A stretch of 64,000 nt of DNA, from NCBI GenBank assembly GCA_948567375.1, contig OX419759.1, forward strand, positions 37,673,493 through 37,737,492, written 5' to 3'. Both the position numbers and the translations under genes were made by a program. Under the pieces are notes generated by a model, which did no database searches, was not told where the DNA came from, and saw only the letters and a program-made list of their open reading frames with translations. Positions 34,991 to 46,117 of this stretch are shown here, piece after piece (the stretch's first letter is position 1; the number at the start of each line of letters is the position of its first letter). The DNA comes from Lunularia cruciata. Lineage: Eukaryota; Streptophyta; Marchantiopsida; Lunulariales; Lunulariaceae.

Positions 34991-37718
34991 GGGAATCAGA
35001 TTCTGAAGAAGGAGCTTCAGGTGTGGACACAAGCATGGAAGAGGAGCCTTCCATGGAGGAAAATGAATCTGAAACTGATTCAGATGTGTATCCTTTGTGT
35101 GCTATGGATTTTGCACCTAAACCAGAGGTTTTGAAGGACCCAGATAAATCACCATTGACACTTGAGGAGGTAGAGAGAAGGTTAGCTACCCTCAAGTATG
35201 GCCCAAATGTTACCAAGGAGAAGAAGGTGAGATTTGAGGAGATTTTCTGCAAGTTCATCCATGTTTTTGCTTTTAGTTACAAGGATTTGAAAAAAGTCAC
35301 CTTGAAGGAGCACAAGATAGAGGTAGAGTCACATGCAAGACCATTCCACCAAAAAAAATGTCGCATTAGCCCACCAATATCTTTGGTTGTGAAGGAGGAG
35401 ATTGATAAGCTCAAGGAGGCTAGATTTATCTTTGAGGTAGAGAATTCTGAATGGGTGTCTCCAATTGTCATTGTGAAGAAAAAGAATGGTAGCTTTGGGT
35501 ATGTATGGATTACAAGAAGCTCAATGTTGTTACCAAGAAGGACTATTACCCATTGTCATTCATTGATGACATCTTGTAAGGAAGTTATAGGTCATGAGAC
35601 GTACAATTTTGGAGATGGTTATAGTGAATATAACCAAATCGAGATTGCACCAAAGCATCAACAACTCACCACATTCACCACACCTTGGGGAACTTATGCT
35701 TTCAAGGTCATGCCTTTTGGGCTTTGCAATGCTCCAGCCACATTCCAATGGTTCATGAACAAGGTATTTGAACCTTTCATTGGGAAATTTATGAGAGACT
35801 TCATTGATGACTTTTGTGTCTATGGGAGCAAGGAGGAGCACTTTGAGCACCTCATCAAGGTCTTGCAACACTTGGATGATGCAAATGCATCACTCAACCC
35901 ATAGAAGTGCATTTTTGGATGTGAAGAAGGTCTACTTTTGGGGCTCATCATCTCCAAGGATGGAATAGCAGTTGATTGTAAGAAGGTGAGGAAAATCTCA
36001 TACCTTCCATTCACTTCAAGCTTGACAAAGTTACTCCAATTCTTGGGGATGGTTGGATACTATAGGAGGTTCATCTTCTCATTTTCCAACAAGGCTTATG
36101 CATTGACCATCTACATGAAGAAGGGTGTAGATTACATTGTGATTTTGGAAGACAAGAAGGCTCTCAAAGCTTTTGAAGAGCTCAAGCAATCCCTTGTTGT
36201 AGCTCCAATTCTTGCTAAACCTAATTGGAGTAAGCCTTTCATCCTCTACACTGATGCTTCTAATGTAGCTATAGGATGCACTCTTAGTCAATTAGACCAA
36301 GATGGGCATGATCATCTAATAGCTTATGCTAGTAGGCAGATGGTTTTAGCAGAGAAGAACTACTCTATCTCAAAGAAAGAAGGGTTGGCAGTGATCTTTG
36401 GTCTCAAGAAGTTCAGACACTACTTGATTGGAAGGAAAGCCATGATTGTCATGGATCACAGGCTTTGAAGTACATCTTCAACAAGCCTAATGTTGAAAGG
36501 AGACTAGCAAGGTGGATGATACTCTTGTCTGAGTATGACTACACCATTGAGGATAGGCCAAGAAAGAAACATGCAAATGTTGATTTGTTATCTAGAGCCT
36601 ATGATCATGATGGAGATAAGCCAGTGGATGATTCCTTCCGGATTAGGAGCTCATGACAATCTCAATCACTCAAGAGGTTCCAATGGAGTACAAGGAGATT
36701 GTGGATTTTGTGACAAGAGGTAACTATCCAGAAGGGATGCATGCTAGGGAGAGGCAAGCCCTTGCAGCAAGATCTAGACCTTACACAATGGTGGAGGATA
36801 TTCTTTTTCACCAAGGAGCTGATGGTCTACTTAGAAGAGCAGTGGGTAAGGAATAGTCTATCCTACTCATAAAGGAGTTTCATGAAGGTTTAGTATGTGG
36901 AGGACACTTTGCAAGAAAGGTGATTGCTTTCAAGATTCTAGATGCAGGTTACCATTGGAGAGGGATTTTTAAGGATTGTCTTGATTATTGCAAAACTTGT
37001 CATGTTTGTCAAACTTTTGCTAGAAAGTCTACATCCACTTCACCACTTAGATCAATTCCATGGCTAGGACCTTTTGAAAAGTGGGGAATTGATTTTGTAG
37101 GTCCTCTCAATAGAACCCCAAGGAACAATCGGTACATTGTGGTAGTTACTGATTACCTTACCAAGTGGGTTGAGGCTAGACCATTGAGAGACAAGAATGA
37201 AGATGAAGTGGATAGATTTCTTTATGAACGCATTATCACTAGGTTTGGATGCCCTTTGGAGTCGGTTTTTGATAGAGGAGGAGAGTTTACAAGAAGGATT
37301 ACTACATCCATGCTACAACATTTCTCTATCACACATAGAGTAACTACATCCTATAAGCCAAATTCCAATAGCTTGGCTGACAGAACCAATCAGACCTTGT
37401 GCATGATGTTGGCCAAAGATGCAGAAATGGAAGGGGCTAAACATCATAAGGACAAGAGGATTCATGCAGTTTTGTGGGAGTATAGGACAACCATGAAGAC
37501 TTCCACCAGATATTCTCCATTTCAATTGGTATATGGTATTGAGTCTACCTTACCTTTTCACTTTGATCTTCCTACCTTCCAAAGCATTCATAGGAGATTG
37601 ACAAAAGCACGAGAAGGTGATGCAAAGAAGTCAAGGAAGGATCAACTCATGGAGTTGGAAGAGGCAAGAGCAGATGCTATGGTTTGAGTGGAGCAAGCCC
37701 AAAGAAAACAAAAGGAGA
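34991..37718 (+). pseudogene. Family A RT-RNase H-integrase, plus copy
   Basis: RT: SEWVSPIVIVKKKNG (35,445), a 1-nt deletion near 35,492, VMPFGLCNAPATFQ and FIDDFCVYGS (about 35,800), then TAG at 35,902-35,904. RNase H: MVGYYRRFIFSFSNKAY, ILYTDASNVAIGC, and a 1-nt deletion at MDHRL (36,466). Integrase from 36,653: GGHFARKV zinc region with CKTCHVCQ, KWGIDFVGPLNR (first D), FDRGGEFT (second D), and SLADRTNQTL where the final catalytic E has become D. The frame runs through ADAMV-VEQAQRKQKES to 37,718 and is cut by the 3.74-kb family L LTR; it resumes at 41,473. Confidence 0.9.
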
Positions 37719-37723
37719 GCTAT
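37719..37723. repeat. Target site duplication, left copy (GCTAT)
   Basis: GCTAT directly before the family L LTR, repeated at 41,468-41,472 directly after it. A perfect 5-bp duplication is the usual mark of gypsy integrase. Confidence 0.9.
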
Positions 37724-38130
37724 TGTGGTGCCCACATTTTTTGTTTTTTTCAGAATAAAGGAGAAGAAGTCTATAGAGAAGTCGGATTGTGCCTAAATGG
37801 CCAAAGAAGGCAAAGAAAAGAGTCTTCGGGATGAAACCCAAAGTAAAGTGACTTTGGGTCATAAGGCAAAGTATTCGGAAATGCCTTGTCAGCATACAAC
37901 CCAAAGTAAATTGTCTTTGGATCGGGGGGAGCTCAACCCGAGGCGAAGACAGTCTAACAACCTTTTGTCGGGGCGAGAAATTCAAGAAGGGACCGTTTGA
38001 AAACTGGCGGCTCATACGCAAGAAGGTTGATTGACAGTGACATATTGGAGGTATGATTTCTTGGTAGGAACTCGAAGTGACGGAAGACAAAGAAGCACAA
38101 CTCTATGAAAATCAAACTTGCAACAACAAA

Positions 38131-40452
38131 ATGTCAAGCAATTTTCCTTTGCCGTTGAGGAGTCATCTTGTAGGTGATCAGGGAAAGGGAAATAGAGTTG
38201 GACTCATGTTTGTGCGCAAGGGAGAAGTCACGAGAGTGAAATCGAGAGAGAGTGAGAAGGTAGAAGAGATGGGAGGAGGGAAGAGAACTCCAAATTTCCA
38301 GTGAGAAATCATGCAATTTGGAGGTTAGACATGATAGCAAGGATCAAAGTCTTGAGCCGACTTCGGATCACATTTCTAGCATGGAACTGGAATGTAAGTT
38401 TTCCAGGATTCATGACAGAGATCATTGAGAGTAAGTGCCTTGATGGACCCGAGGAAGAGGGGAAGAGAGGAACTCCGGCTCGCTGGACAAAGTCGGATTG
38501 GAGACTTGTACTCGGGAAGAAACCAGGCTCGGAGCAGGGAGCCATGTTCTTGGGAAAGGGAGAGATAGCTCAAGAGACCCAGGAGGTGAGAGATGCCTTC
38601 TTGTCAAAACGGACAAAGAATGGGTACAAGGTTGAGAGCTACAAAGACCCTGTGAAGAGAGGGATCGTGAGTGCTCTCATGGCAATCTTGAAGCCAGAGA
38701 GAACAACTTATGTGATGAAACACCAAGCGGTGTTCTTCCATAAGTTGTTTGCAGGAGAACCAATCAATTGGGCGAGGTGTTTTCACGGGAGAACGGGGCA
38801 AATGGTGTGGAATTTGTGGGATAAGTCGCCTCCACACTACATTGTGCTGTTTGCAGCACACTTCTACCTTGGGCTCAACTTGCTGAACTCGGCAGAGCGG
38901 ACTCGGATGGTGTCGCACTTCCATCTTGATGTGCAAAAGGAGGTCAATGTCAAGGAGCAGCAATACATCTTGCAGATCAAGAGCACCGACAACTACTACA
39001 CAAAGACAAGGAAGAACGTGGAGGTTGCAGTGAGTACCCCAACAAAGAAGAGAGGTCGGCAAGGTGAAGCCGAAGAAAGCAAGAAACCTCGGAAGATGCA
39101 GAGAAGTAACCGGAGGCGAGGTATGGTGGTGATTGAGTCGGAGGATGAGGACTCAGAAGGAGATGCCAAGCTCAAAATGGAAGACTCAAAACACAAGGAG
39201 GAGCCGGAGCTAACGTTGCAGAGTGGAGGTACGAGTAGCAATAGTGATGAAGGTGGAGAGATGACATCGGCGCCAGTGGCTGAAGAATACAAAGAAGAAG
39301 TGTAAGCCGAGTTGGAAGCCAAAGACAATACACAGTTGGAAGACGAAGTAATTGTGCCCGAAGAAAAGAAGATCGCAATACAGCGAGGAGTTTGCTTGCG
39401 ACGTAAGGCAAAGTGTGAAGCGGGGCCAAGTAAAGTGAAGGAAGAGGTTGGAGAAAGCTCAGGCAGTGAGGCGTCAATCCCGATACAAAGATTGCAAAGG
39501 AGAAGGCGAGTATCGGGTGAAGAAGAGGTAAGGTGCGAGAAATGGAGTGGAGTACCTGCAGGAGATTGTGTGTCCTTTGTTAGTGAAGTTGGAGCACAAG
39601 AAGAGGGAGATGCAATCAACATGTCCGGAGGTAAAGACTGTATTGTAGGTGTTGGCAAGATTAGAAGAAGAGAACTCGGAGTTGAAGAAGAGTGTAACCC
39701 AAGGTGAGGAGGAAAGGGAAGTACTGCAAGCAAAGGCAATAGAGAGAAGTCAGGTAATTGAAGACCTGAAGAGGGAAGTGAGCTATCGAGAGGATCTTGC
39801 GAGGAAGAGTGACATAGCAAGAGAGAGACAAGTAGCGCAGTATAAAATCTTGAAGCAGTGGTTTGCTGATTCAAGAGTAGAACTTATTCATGTTATGGCA
39901 AGGGTAGTAGCAAAGGATCATGAGCTTGATAGAGTGATGGAGAGTATGGAAGAGAAGAAGAAACTCTGGCAAAGAGAGTTGGCTGTACGATATAGGGAAG
40001 AAGAGAGATTATGAGAGTTACTTTGTAATCAAGAAGAGAAGGTTGTACAGAAGGAGAAAGAGAAGGAGACGGTGAAAGCCGAGTTTGAGGCAGAGTTGGT
40101 GATGTACCGAGAGGACTGGCTTGCAGATTGGGAACAAGAAAGGAAGACACAGTTGGAGCTATTGAAGGAGATTGTCCTCAGGGTGAATGCAATGTTGAGT
40201 ACAGAAGCCAACGTTCAAATTGAAGAAGCGAGACTGCACGAGTTGAAGTTGTTGGTGCAGGAGACAAGGCAAAGACAGGCAAAAGACACTAATATGAATG
40301 TCTTGTTGATTAAGTTAAGAACTCGTGTAGACAAAAAGATTTTAGAGGTAGAGGATAACATTTCAATTAGATTAGACTTAGTGAAAATAGAGCTAGATAA
40401 ACTTCAGAAGGATGTTAGAGCAAAACCCGAAGTAGATAACATAGGAGTCTAA
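38131..40452 (+). pseudogene. ORF1 inside family L LTR (about 770 codons, broken)
   Basis: Starts ATG (MSSNFPLPLRS) at 38,131; stops or shifts at 38,302, 39,303, about 39,550 and 40,012; ends in IGV-stop at 40,450. The copy at 63,140-60,815 has breaks elsewhere, so the frame was recently whole. Segments: a basic N-terminus; a folded-looking region with KNGYKVESYKDPVKRG, QAVFFHKLFAGEPINWARCF and FAAHFYLGLNLLN (38,610-38,900); an acidic and basic low-complexity stretch (39,010-39,600); and a long heptad-rich coiled coil (39,650-40,440) with LEEENSELKKSV and LHELKLLVQETRQRQ. The folded region is reminiscent of the 'putative plant transposon protein' domain of plant retroelement ORFs, but I cannot confirm that. 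Function unknown. Confidence 0.7.
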
Positions 40453-40674
40453 ATGTCTTCGGAGTTACCATTGGAGACATTAGAGAAGAGTGCGTCGGAA
40501 GATAAGGAGTTAGATAGATTACCCACTAGTGGAATTTTAGATCAGGAAAGAGAATTGTTGGATCTGGTAGAAGAAGTAGAAGATATGAAACCCGAGGACA
40601 GAGTAGTAGGAAGTACACTTACTTTGGGTTTGGGTTTGAAAGCCGAGGACAAAGTAGACATCGGATCGGATTAG
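40453..40674 (+). CDS. ORF2 inside family L LTR, 73 codons, unknown
   Basis: ATG directly follows the ORF1 stop (gtctaaATG; TAA and ATG share the A). It encodes an acidic 73-residue peptide with LPLETLEKS, KELDRLPTS, ERELLDLVEEVEDMKPED and LTLGLGLKAED. The copy at 60,814-60,593 has the same start arrangement (gtataaATG), the same length and mostly conservative replacements (E/D, S/T, V/I). It could be the C-terminus of ORF1 separated by a stop, or a separately started peptide. No known domain. Confidence 0.45.
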   Translation: MSSELPLETLEKSASEDKELDRLPTSGILDQERELLDLVEEVEDMKPEDRVVGSTLTLGLGLKAEDKVDIGSD

Positions 40675-41467
40675 TAACGGATTTGAGATTTGAAGAGGCA
40701 GATATGAAGAGGTGCATTGTCATTTCGGATCTGCAGGTTAGAAGAGTTGTTGTAGAACTGTATAGTTGTTAGAACTGTTGATTTGTTCACTATTTAAGAG
40801 TGGCATTAGCAGTATAATGTTGTTCAGTGCTTATAATTTATGAGAATAGATAAAGCAAAGTGTTGTGAAGCAGTGTTTGTCGCTTGAGCTTGATTGTGAG
40901 TATCAACTTTGTGTCTATGTTTGTGAGTGTTTGGAGAAATTTGGAGTGCAAGTCAATGTGCTTGTTGGATGTTGGATTCCACAGCCTTGATCTTCATTCT
41001 ATGTGTTTGATCCTGAGTGAAGTGCAATCGAAGCAATGCCTTGACACATCTGAGAGGAATTGTAGTGTTGGTAGTATTCTGCATTTGTGAGTGCAGTGCG
41101 AAGCTGATGTGAAGCAATTTTGATTGAGGAAGTTGTGCCTTCAGTGGAGGGGTGGAACACAATTCTAAGGAAAAGTCGTTTTCCAGTGAAGTGCCGTTTT
41201 TGGGACAGCCTGAATCATCACAATCAAGATTGTTTGGAAAGATTTGATGGATTTGTGATTATGGAGTGTTAATTTGTGACAAGACTGCGAGTCAATGCTT
41301 GTTACCCTCTTCTGGGTGTGGTTTCTACCTGAGAGACTAAAGAAGAACTCAAGAAGAACTAAAATTGTTACTTTGCTTCGTATTTGACCAATTCTGATTT
41401 GTATCTTTGCGGGAACGAACTTTACTTACCTGATTACCGCAAAAGTGATATTTGCCGGGTTGTCACA

Positions 41468-41738
41468 GCTATGACAAGAGGTAAGGCAAGAAGAAGGTGG
41501 AGCCTTTCAAAGAAGGTGATTGGGTAATGTTGTTTGATTCCATTTGATTCAAGAGAGTGCAAAAGAAGTTTTTGCCTAAGTACTTTGGACCTTTCATAGT
41601 GGAGAAGGTGTGGGGCAATTACACCTATAATCTCAAGGAGTTGGGAGGAAGACACTTTGATAGGATTAACCATGATAAGTTGAAGATGTACCATAGAAGG
41701 TAGAGAGACCTTCACTTTGAGGACAAAGTGAAAACTTA
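41468..41738 (+). pseudogene. Family A integrase C-terminus (after LTR insertion)
   Basis: Begins with the second GCTAT and continues the integrase frame: YDKR, a frameshift, then VEPFKEGDWVMLFDS, KKFLPKYFGPFIVEKVWGNYTYNLKE and DRINHDKLKMYHRR before a stop at 41,701. This is the SH3-like DNA-binding end of the integrase. Removing the LTR and one GCTAT restores the join with 37,723. Confidence 0.88.
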
Positions 41739-41751
41739 GTGTGGGGGTAAA
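41739..41751 (+). promoter_or_regulatory. Polypurine tract, family A plus copy
   Basis: agtgtgggggtaaa immediately precedes the 3' LTR, identical to the minus copy. Confidence 0.85.
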
Positions 41752-42443
41752 GGTAACACCTATTTGTGCATGTGTGTGGTATTGTGATATTTAGCTTGGT
41801 ATTACAAGAACTTAGGAGATATTATTTATATAGAGATAAAGGATGGTTCTATATTAGTCATGGTTAGCTAAAGTTAGTCATAGCTAAGATAGAAGGGACC
41901 TTACTTTAGAGGAAGTTGAAAAGATGAGCACCACTATTTTGGATTTTAGGGTGTTGACTTGGTATTATTCCTAGGTGTTTGACTTTGAGGAAAGAGTTGA
42001 GAACTCTTGGGCCCGTAAGCCTTTTTGTTTTGGATTCTTCTTTAGTCCAAGGATAGCCCATGTGAATGAATCCTTGACTTAGTGGTTGGGTCAAGATAAG
42101 ACAACATGCTTAGGGAAATATGCCCATGTGAATGGATATTCCTTTCTACTTTTTGACTTTACTTGACTTTTAGTCTAGTAACTTGAGTTACTATAATAAT
42201 TAGTAACTTTGGTACATAACTATTTCACAAGTATATAAACAAGGGGTGAGGAGGTACTCATCATCCTTTCATTTGTAACTATCTCTCTCTCATTGAGTTC
42301 TCTAGTGAGCAATGTATTGAGTCTTGGAGTGTTAGCCTTGGAGGAGTATGATGGAGTTGGGGTTCCTTGCCTTCTTAGTCCATGGTGCGCTATTATAATA
42401 GCCATCAGAGGTATATCTTGAGTGAGAGACAGGCCGGCTCACA
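41752..42443 (+). mobile_element. Family A 3' LTR of the plus-strand element
   Basis: 692 bp, starting GGTAACACCTATTTGTGCATG (the expected first T is G) and ending GGCCGGCTCACA. TATA box GTATATAAAC at 42,231. The right flank (aaactgcctctatatg) belongs to a family B element, which is cut here. No left LTR exists for this copy, so the target duplication cannot be tested. Confidence 0.92.
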
Positions 42444-45374
42444 AAACTGCCTCTATATGTCATAGGGATGGCAATTGTCTATAAGACCAATAAATGTTTC
42501 ATGGGTCAAATAAGAGAAGTCCAACGTGCACAACTCGATGGACAAATTCTTGAGAAATTGAAGAATGTGGTGGATGAGTTTCAAGATGTCTTTTGCGATG
42601 ATCTACCATCAAGATTACCACCAAAAAGGAGAGTAGATCATAAAATTGAGACACTCCCGGGGAAGACACCTCCTTTTATGCCCCATATCGTCTATCACCT
42701 CATGAGTTGGAAGAGTGTAAGACACAAATTGAGGAGATAGTGCAAAATGGGTTCATCAAACCTAGCATATCACCATATGGGACTCCTATCTTATTTGTGA
42801 AGAAGAAGGACTATACAATGCACATGTGCAATGACTATTGGGGTCTCAATCAGCAAATAGTGAAGAAAAAATACCCCTTATCTCGCATGGATGACCTGTT
42901 TGATCAACTCCATGGAGCAAGATACTTTGCCAAATTGGACTTACGGACCGGTTTCAATCAAATCCAAATTGCTTAGGAGGATGTGTACAAAACTGCCTTT
43001 CAAACTAGGTATGGCCATTTTGAGCATCTTGTGATGCCTTTTGCCGTCACCAATGCTCCTGCTACTTTCATGAGTCTAATGAATGACATATTTCATCCAT
43101 ACTTGGATAAGTCTATTATTGTCTTCTTAGACGACATCTAAGTATACAATAGCATGATGATAGAACGTAAACAACATCTACAAGAGGTCCTCCAGATTCT
43201 AAGACATAATCAATTGTACACCAAAATCTCAAAGTGCAAGTTTGGCAAGTGTAGAGGGCATTCAAGTATTGACGGATAAAATAGAGGTCATTCAAAAATG
43301 GAGTGCCCTAGAAGATCAAACTCAACTCAATAGCTTCTTGGGGTTGATGGGATTCTATAGTAGATTTGTCAAGGACTTCTCCAAGGTGGCACAACCTTTA
43401 ACTACACTATTTGGCAAGGAGAAGAAGTGGACATGGGGAACCAAACAAGAGTTGGCCTTTCAAGAATTGAAAGTCATTTTGCTACATGCAACAATCTTGA
43501 AGTGGTATGACACAAAACGTCCAATCAAGTTGGCTATAGATGCATTAGGCATAGCCATAGGAGCAATCTTACAACAAGAGTGGCATGATGGATGACATCC
43601 AATTGCATATTTCTCTCAAAAGTTGTTACCGCTAGAGCGCAACTACCACATCATAGAATGCAAGGACCTGGCCATCATTTTGGCAACCAAGCATTGGAAG
43701 CACTATTTGGGCAAGAAGGCATTTGTAGTAGAGACAGATCACAAACCTCTAGTCTACCTCAAGACACAAAAGGATCTATCTCGTCGTTAGATTTGGTAGG
43801 CAGAGTGGCAACAATGCTTCAACATGACAATCACCTATGTGGAAGGTAAGAAGCAACTTGTAGATGCATTCACCCGCATGCCAATGGTAAACAACTTGGT
43901 GGTAGAGCTTAAGATTAACCCTAAATTTTGGCCAAAGAAAACTGATTCATAGATTGTAGAAGCGCAATCATCCAAAGGCATCACCAACACCCAAGGACTC
44001 ACCTTTCATGATGGCAGATTATGGATCCCAAATGTCCCAAAATTGTGCACCACCATTCTAGGAAAATGTCATGATTTGGCCATTGCAAGTCATGTCGGAG
44101 TGGACAAGACCTTGGATGTTGTCCAGCGCCATTACTATTGGCCCAAAATGAGTAACAATGTGATGGACTACGTGTGCAGCTACCTACTTTGTCAACAAAA
44201 CAAAGCTCCTAATCAAACTCTTGCAGTGCTCCTTCAACCTCTCCCCACTCCTACCCAACATTGGGAACAAGTGAGTATGGATCTTGTATGTGAATTACCC
44301 AAGACCACCTCAGGGTTTGAGTCCATCATTGTATTTGTGGACCGGCTCAACAAAATGATTCATGTACACCCTACCACCAAGGATGTGACCACTCCACAAC
44401 TAGCTCAATTATACTTAGATGCAGTCTTCTCTAACCATGGCTTGTCTAGAGTACTCATCACCGATAGAGGCACTCAATTCACCAATTTTAGCAAACACTC
44501 TTTGGTTTCTTCAAAACCAAGTTGGCCATGTCCAGAGCTTACCACCCACAAATAGATGGACAAACAGAGGAGGCTAATTGCACAATTGAAAACATGTAAT
44601 GCGGCTTCACCTTATAAGAGCAAGAGAGGTGGGACACCCTACTCCCATTGCTGGAATTTTCTTACAACAATTTAGTGAATGCATCCACCTAGGTCACTCT
44701 GTTCTTCCTCATGTATGTTGAGCATCCCTTCACACCTTCTAGCTTGATGAAGATATGTCCATTGGCTACTAAGGTCAATGCAATCAACACATTTGTTTCT
44801 AGAATCCAACAAGGTGTGGATAGCCAAGCATAGATTACAGATTCTGCAAAATCAATAGAAGCAATATGTTGATGCACACCATAGGCACATGGAGTTCAAT
44901 GTTGGGGATCAAGTGTGGTTATCAACAACCAACCTCACATTAGTTGGACCTCGTAAGCTCAAACCTCATAAGCTCAAACCTCATTTTATTGGGCCTTTCT
45001 CGATTCTTTGTTGAGTCGGCACTATGACCTATCGCCTTGAGCTACAACCACACATGAAGATCCATCCAGTGTGCCATGTTTCCCTACTACACAGATATGC
45101 TCCCCAATCAGGCCAGTGTCATTCCACACAAGACATTCAACCTTGCCTGACACTCATTGATGGCATAAAGGAATATGAAGTGAAGCGTATTCTCCAAAAA
45201 TGCATGTGTGGTACTCGCCATCCACGGATGGACTATCTAGTATAGTCGAAAGGTTATCTCCTCCATGAAGCTACCTAGGAGCCCGCTGCCAATTTGACAC
45301 ATGCATTGGTGTTGGTGCAAGCGTTTGAGCAACAACTTCACAACGAGGATGTTACGTCTTAAAAGGATGGAGGT
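42444..45374 (+). pseudogene. Family B (chromovirus) pol, 5'-truncated plus copy
   Basis: Begins inside the protease-RT linker at ctgcctctatatgtcatagg; the matching sequence in the minus copy is near 55,530. RT: KNGFIKPS-type [36 protein letters not shown]-stop, [13 protein letters not shown] and VFLDDI-stop (43,120). RNase H from 43,270 (FLGLMGFYSRFVKDFSK). Integrase from 43,980: HH-CC zinc region (SHVGVDKT...CSYLLCQQNK), VFVDRLNKMIH and ITDRGTQF. The C-terminus has VCHVSLLHRYAPQSG and a chromodomain relic (EYEVKRILQK, HEAT-EPAANLTHA; 45,160-45,310). Many stops; gag and 5' LTR are absent. Confidence 0.88.
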
Positions 45375-46117
45375 CTGTAATACCAAGAGCTAGCCATATG
45401 ATCTAGATGTGAAATTTGGTTTGGTCACATTTGGAATGATGTTATACATGATGGTGAAAATAGATCAGATAGAAGTATCACCAAAAGAGTACTTCTCCTA
45501 ATAGTGCAAAAACCAAAATAGACTTGAAAACCTTAGAACCAATAGCTAGACATATGATTTAAAAGTGATTATTGGTTTGATAACATCTAGAAGAATGTTC
45601 CACATGATGGACTAAACAGATCAGAAAGAAGTATCACCAAAAGGGAACTTCTACTAATAGAGTAGGAACCGAAATGTGCCTGAAATCTTTGAAGGCAATT
45701 TCGGAGGCCTAAATGGATAAATTAGGCCTCAAAAATATACAGATTGCCCCCCCCCTCAATAGAGGAAAGGCTGACATTCCCTCTTTGTTGCTTTGTCTCA
45801 TCTAGAAATTTCCAATAGTACCTTACCCACGTGATTATGAGATTCCTACAAGAAGATTCCCTAAAAGATTCCCTCCGGTCAAAGCTTGTTTGACCAACCA
45901 GATAGGACCTAGACCAACATGTCACCCATCCAAGTAAGTAATCCAATGGTGGAACTTGCTGACATGTCACCTATCTATGTGCCTTATCCTATGGTGGAGC
46001 TTCTTTGGAGGAGATCATCTTTGCATACATAATAAAGAGAATGTGCTCCTTTGGGGCATCAAATGATTGAGTGTGAAATCTATGTTTTCTCTCTTCTCTT
46101 GTCCTCAGAGTATTACA
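45375..46117 (+). mobile_element. Family B 3' LTR, plus copy
   Basis: 743 bp from TGTAATACCAAGAGCTAGCC to CAGAGTATTACA. A purine-rich aaaaggatggaggtc precedes it. It matches the two LTRs of the minus family B element, including the gtgctcctttggggcatcaaa block near its end. Its right flank is the interior of a family L LTR, which this element therefore interrupts or truncates. Confidence 0.9.

Larger units (their letters stand above)
37724..41467 (+). mobile_element. Solo family L LTR, 3,744 bp, with internal ORFs
   Basis: Begins TGTGGTGCCCACATTTTTTG and ends CGGGTTGTCACA, flanked by GCTAT on both sides and interrupting the family A integrase. Neither a primer site plus a second TG...CA pair nor gag-pol sequence occurs inside, so this is one LTR, not a short element with small LTRs. 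The same terminus stands after the polypurine tract of the family L internal region at 47,821. Layout: 400 bp of leader, ORF1 region 38,131-40,452, ORF2 40,453-40,674, then about 790 bp of non-coding 3' end with a weak TATA-like ctatttaag at about 40,790 that could mark the U3/R boundary. Confidence 0.85.

Noticed and set aside
38996-39874. 292-codon minus-strand frame opposite the LTR ORF1
   Set aside because: Serine- and leucine-rich mirror of a charged coiled-coil and acidic region; ORF1 similarity between copies is on the plus strand.
37724-41467. The 3.74-kb unit as a complete short element with its own small LTRs
   Set aside because: No internal copy of either terminus, no primer site and no polypurine tract next to a TGTGGT start were found; the gtgtggtttctacc near the 3' end is preceded by pyrimidines.
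45747-45757. Run of C near 45,750 as a possible polypurine tract on the minus strand
   Set aside because: It lies inside the family B LTR, where the other copies have shorter G/C runs, and no terminus follows.
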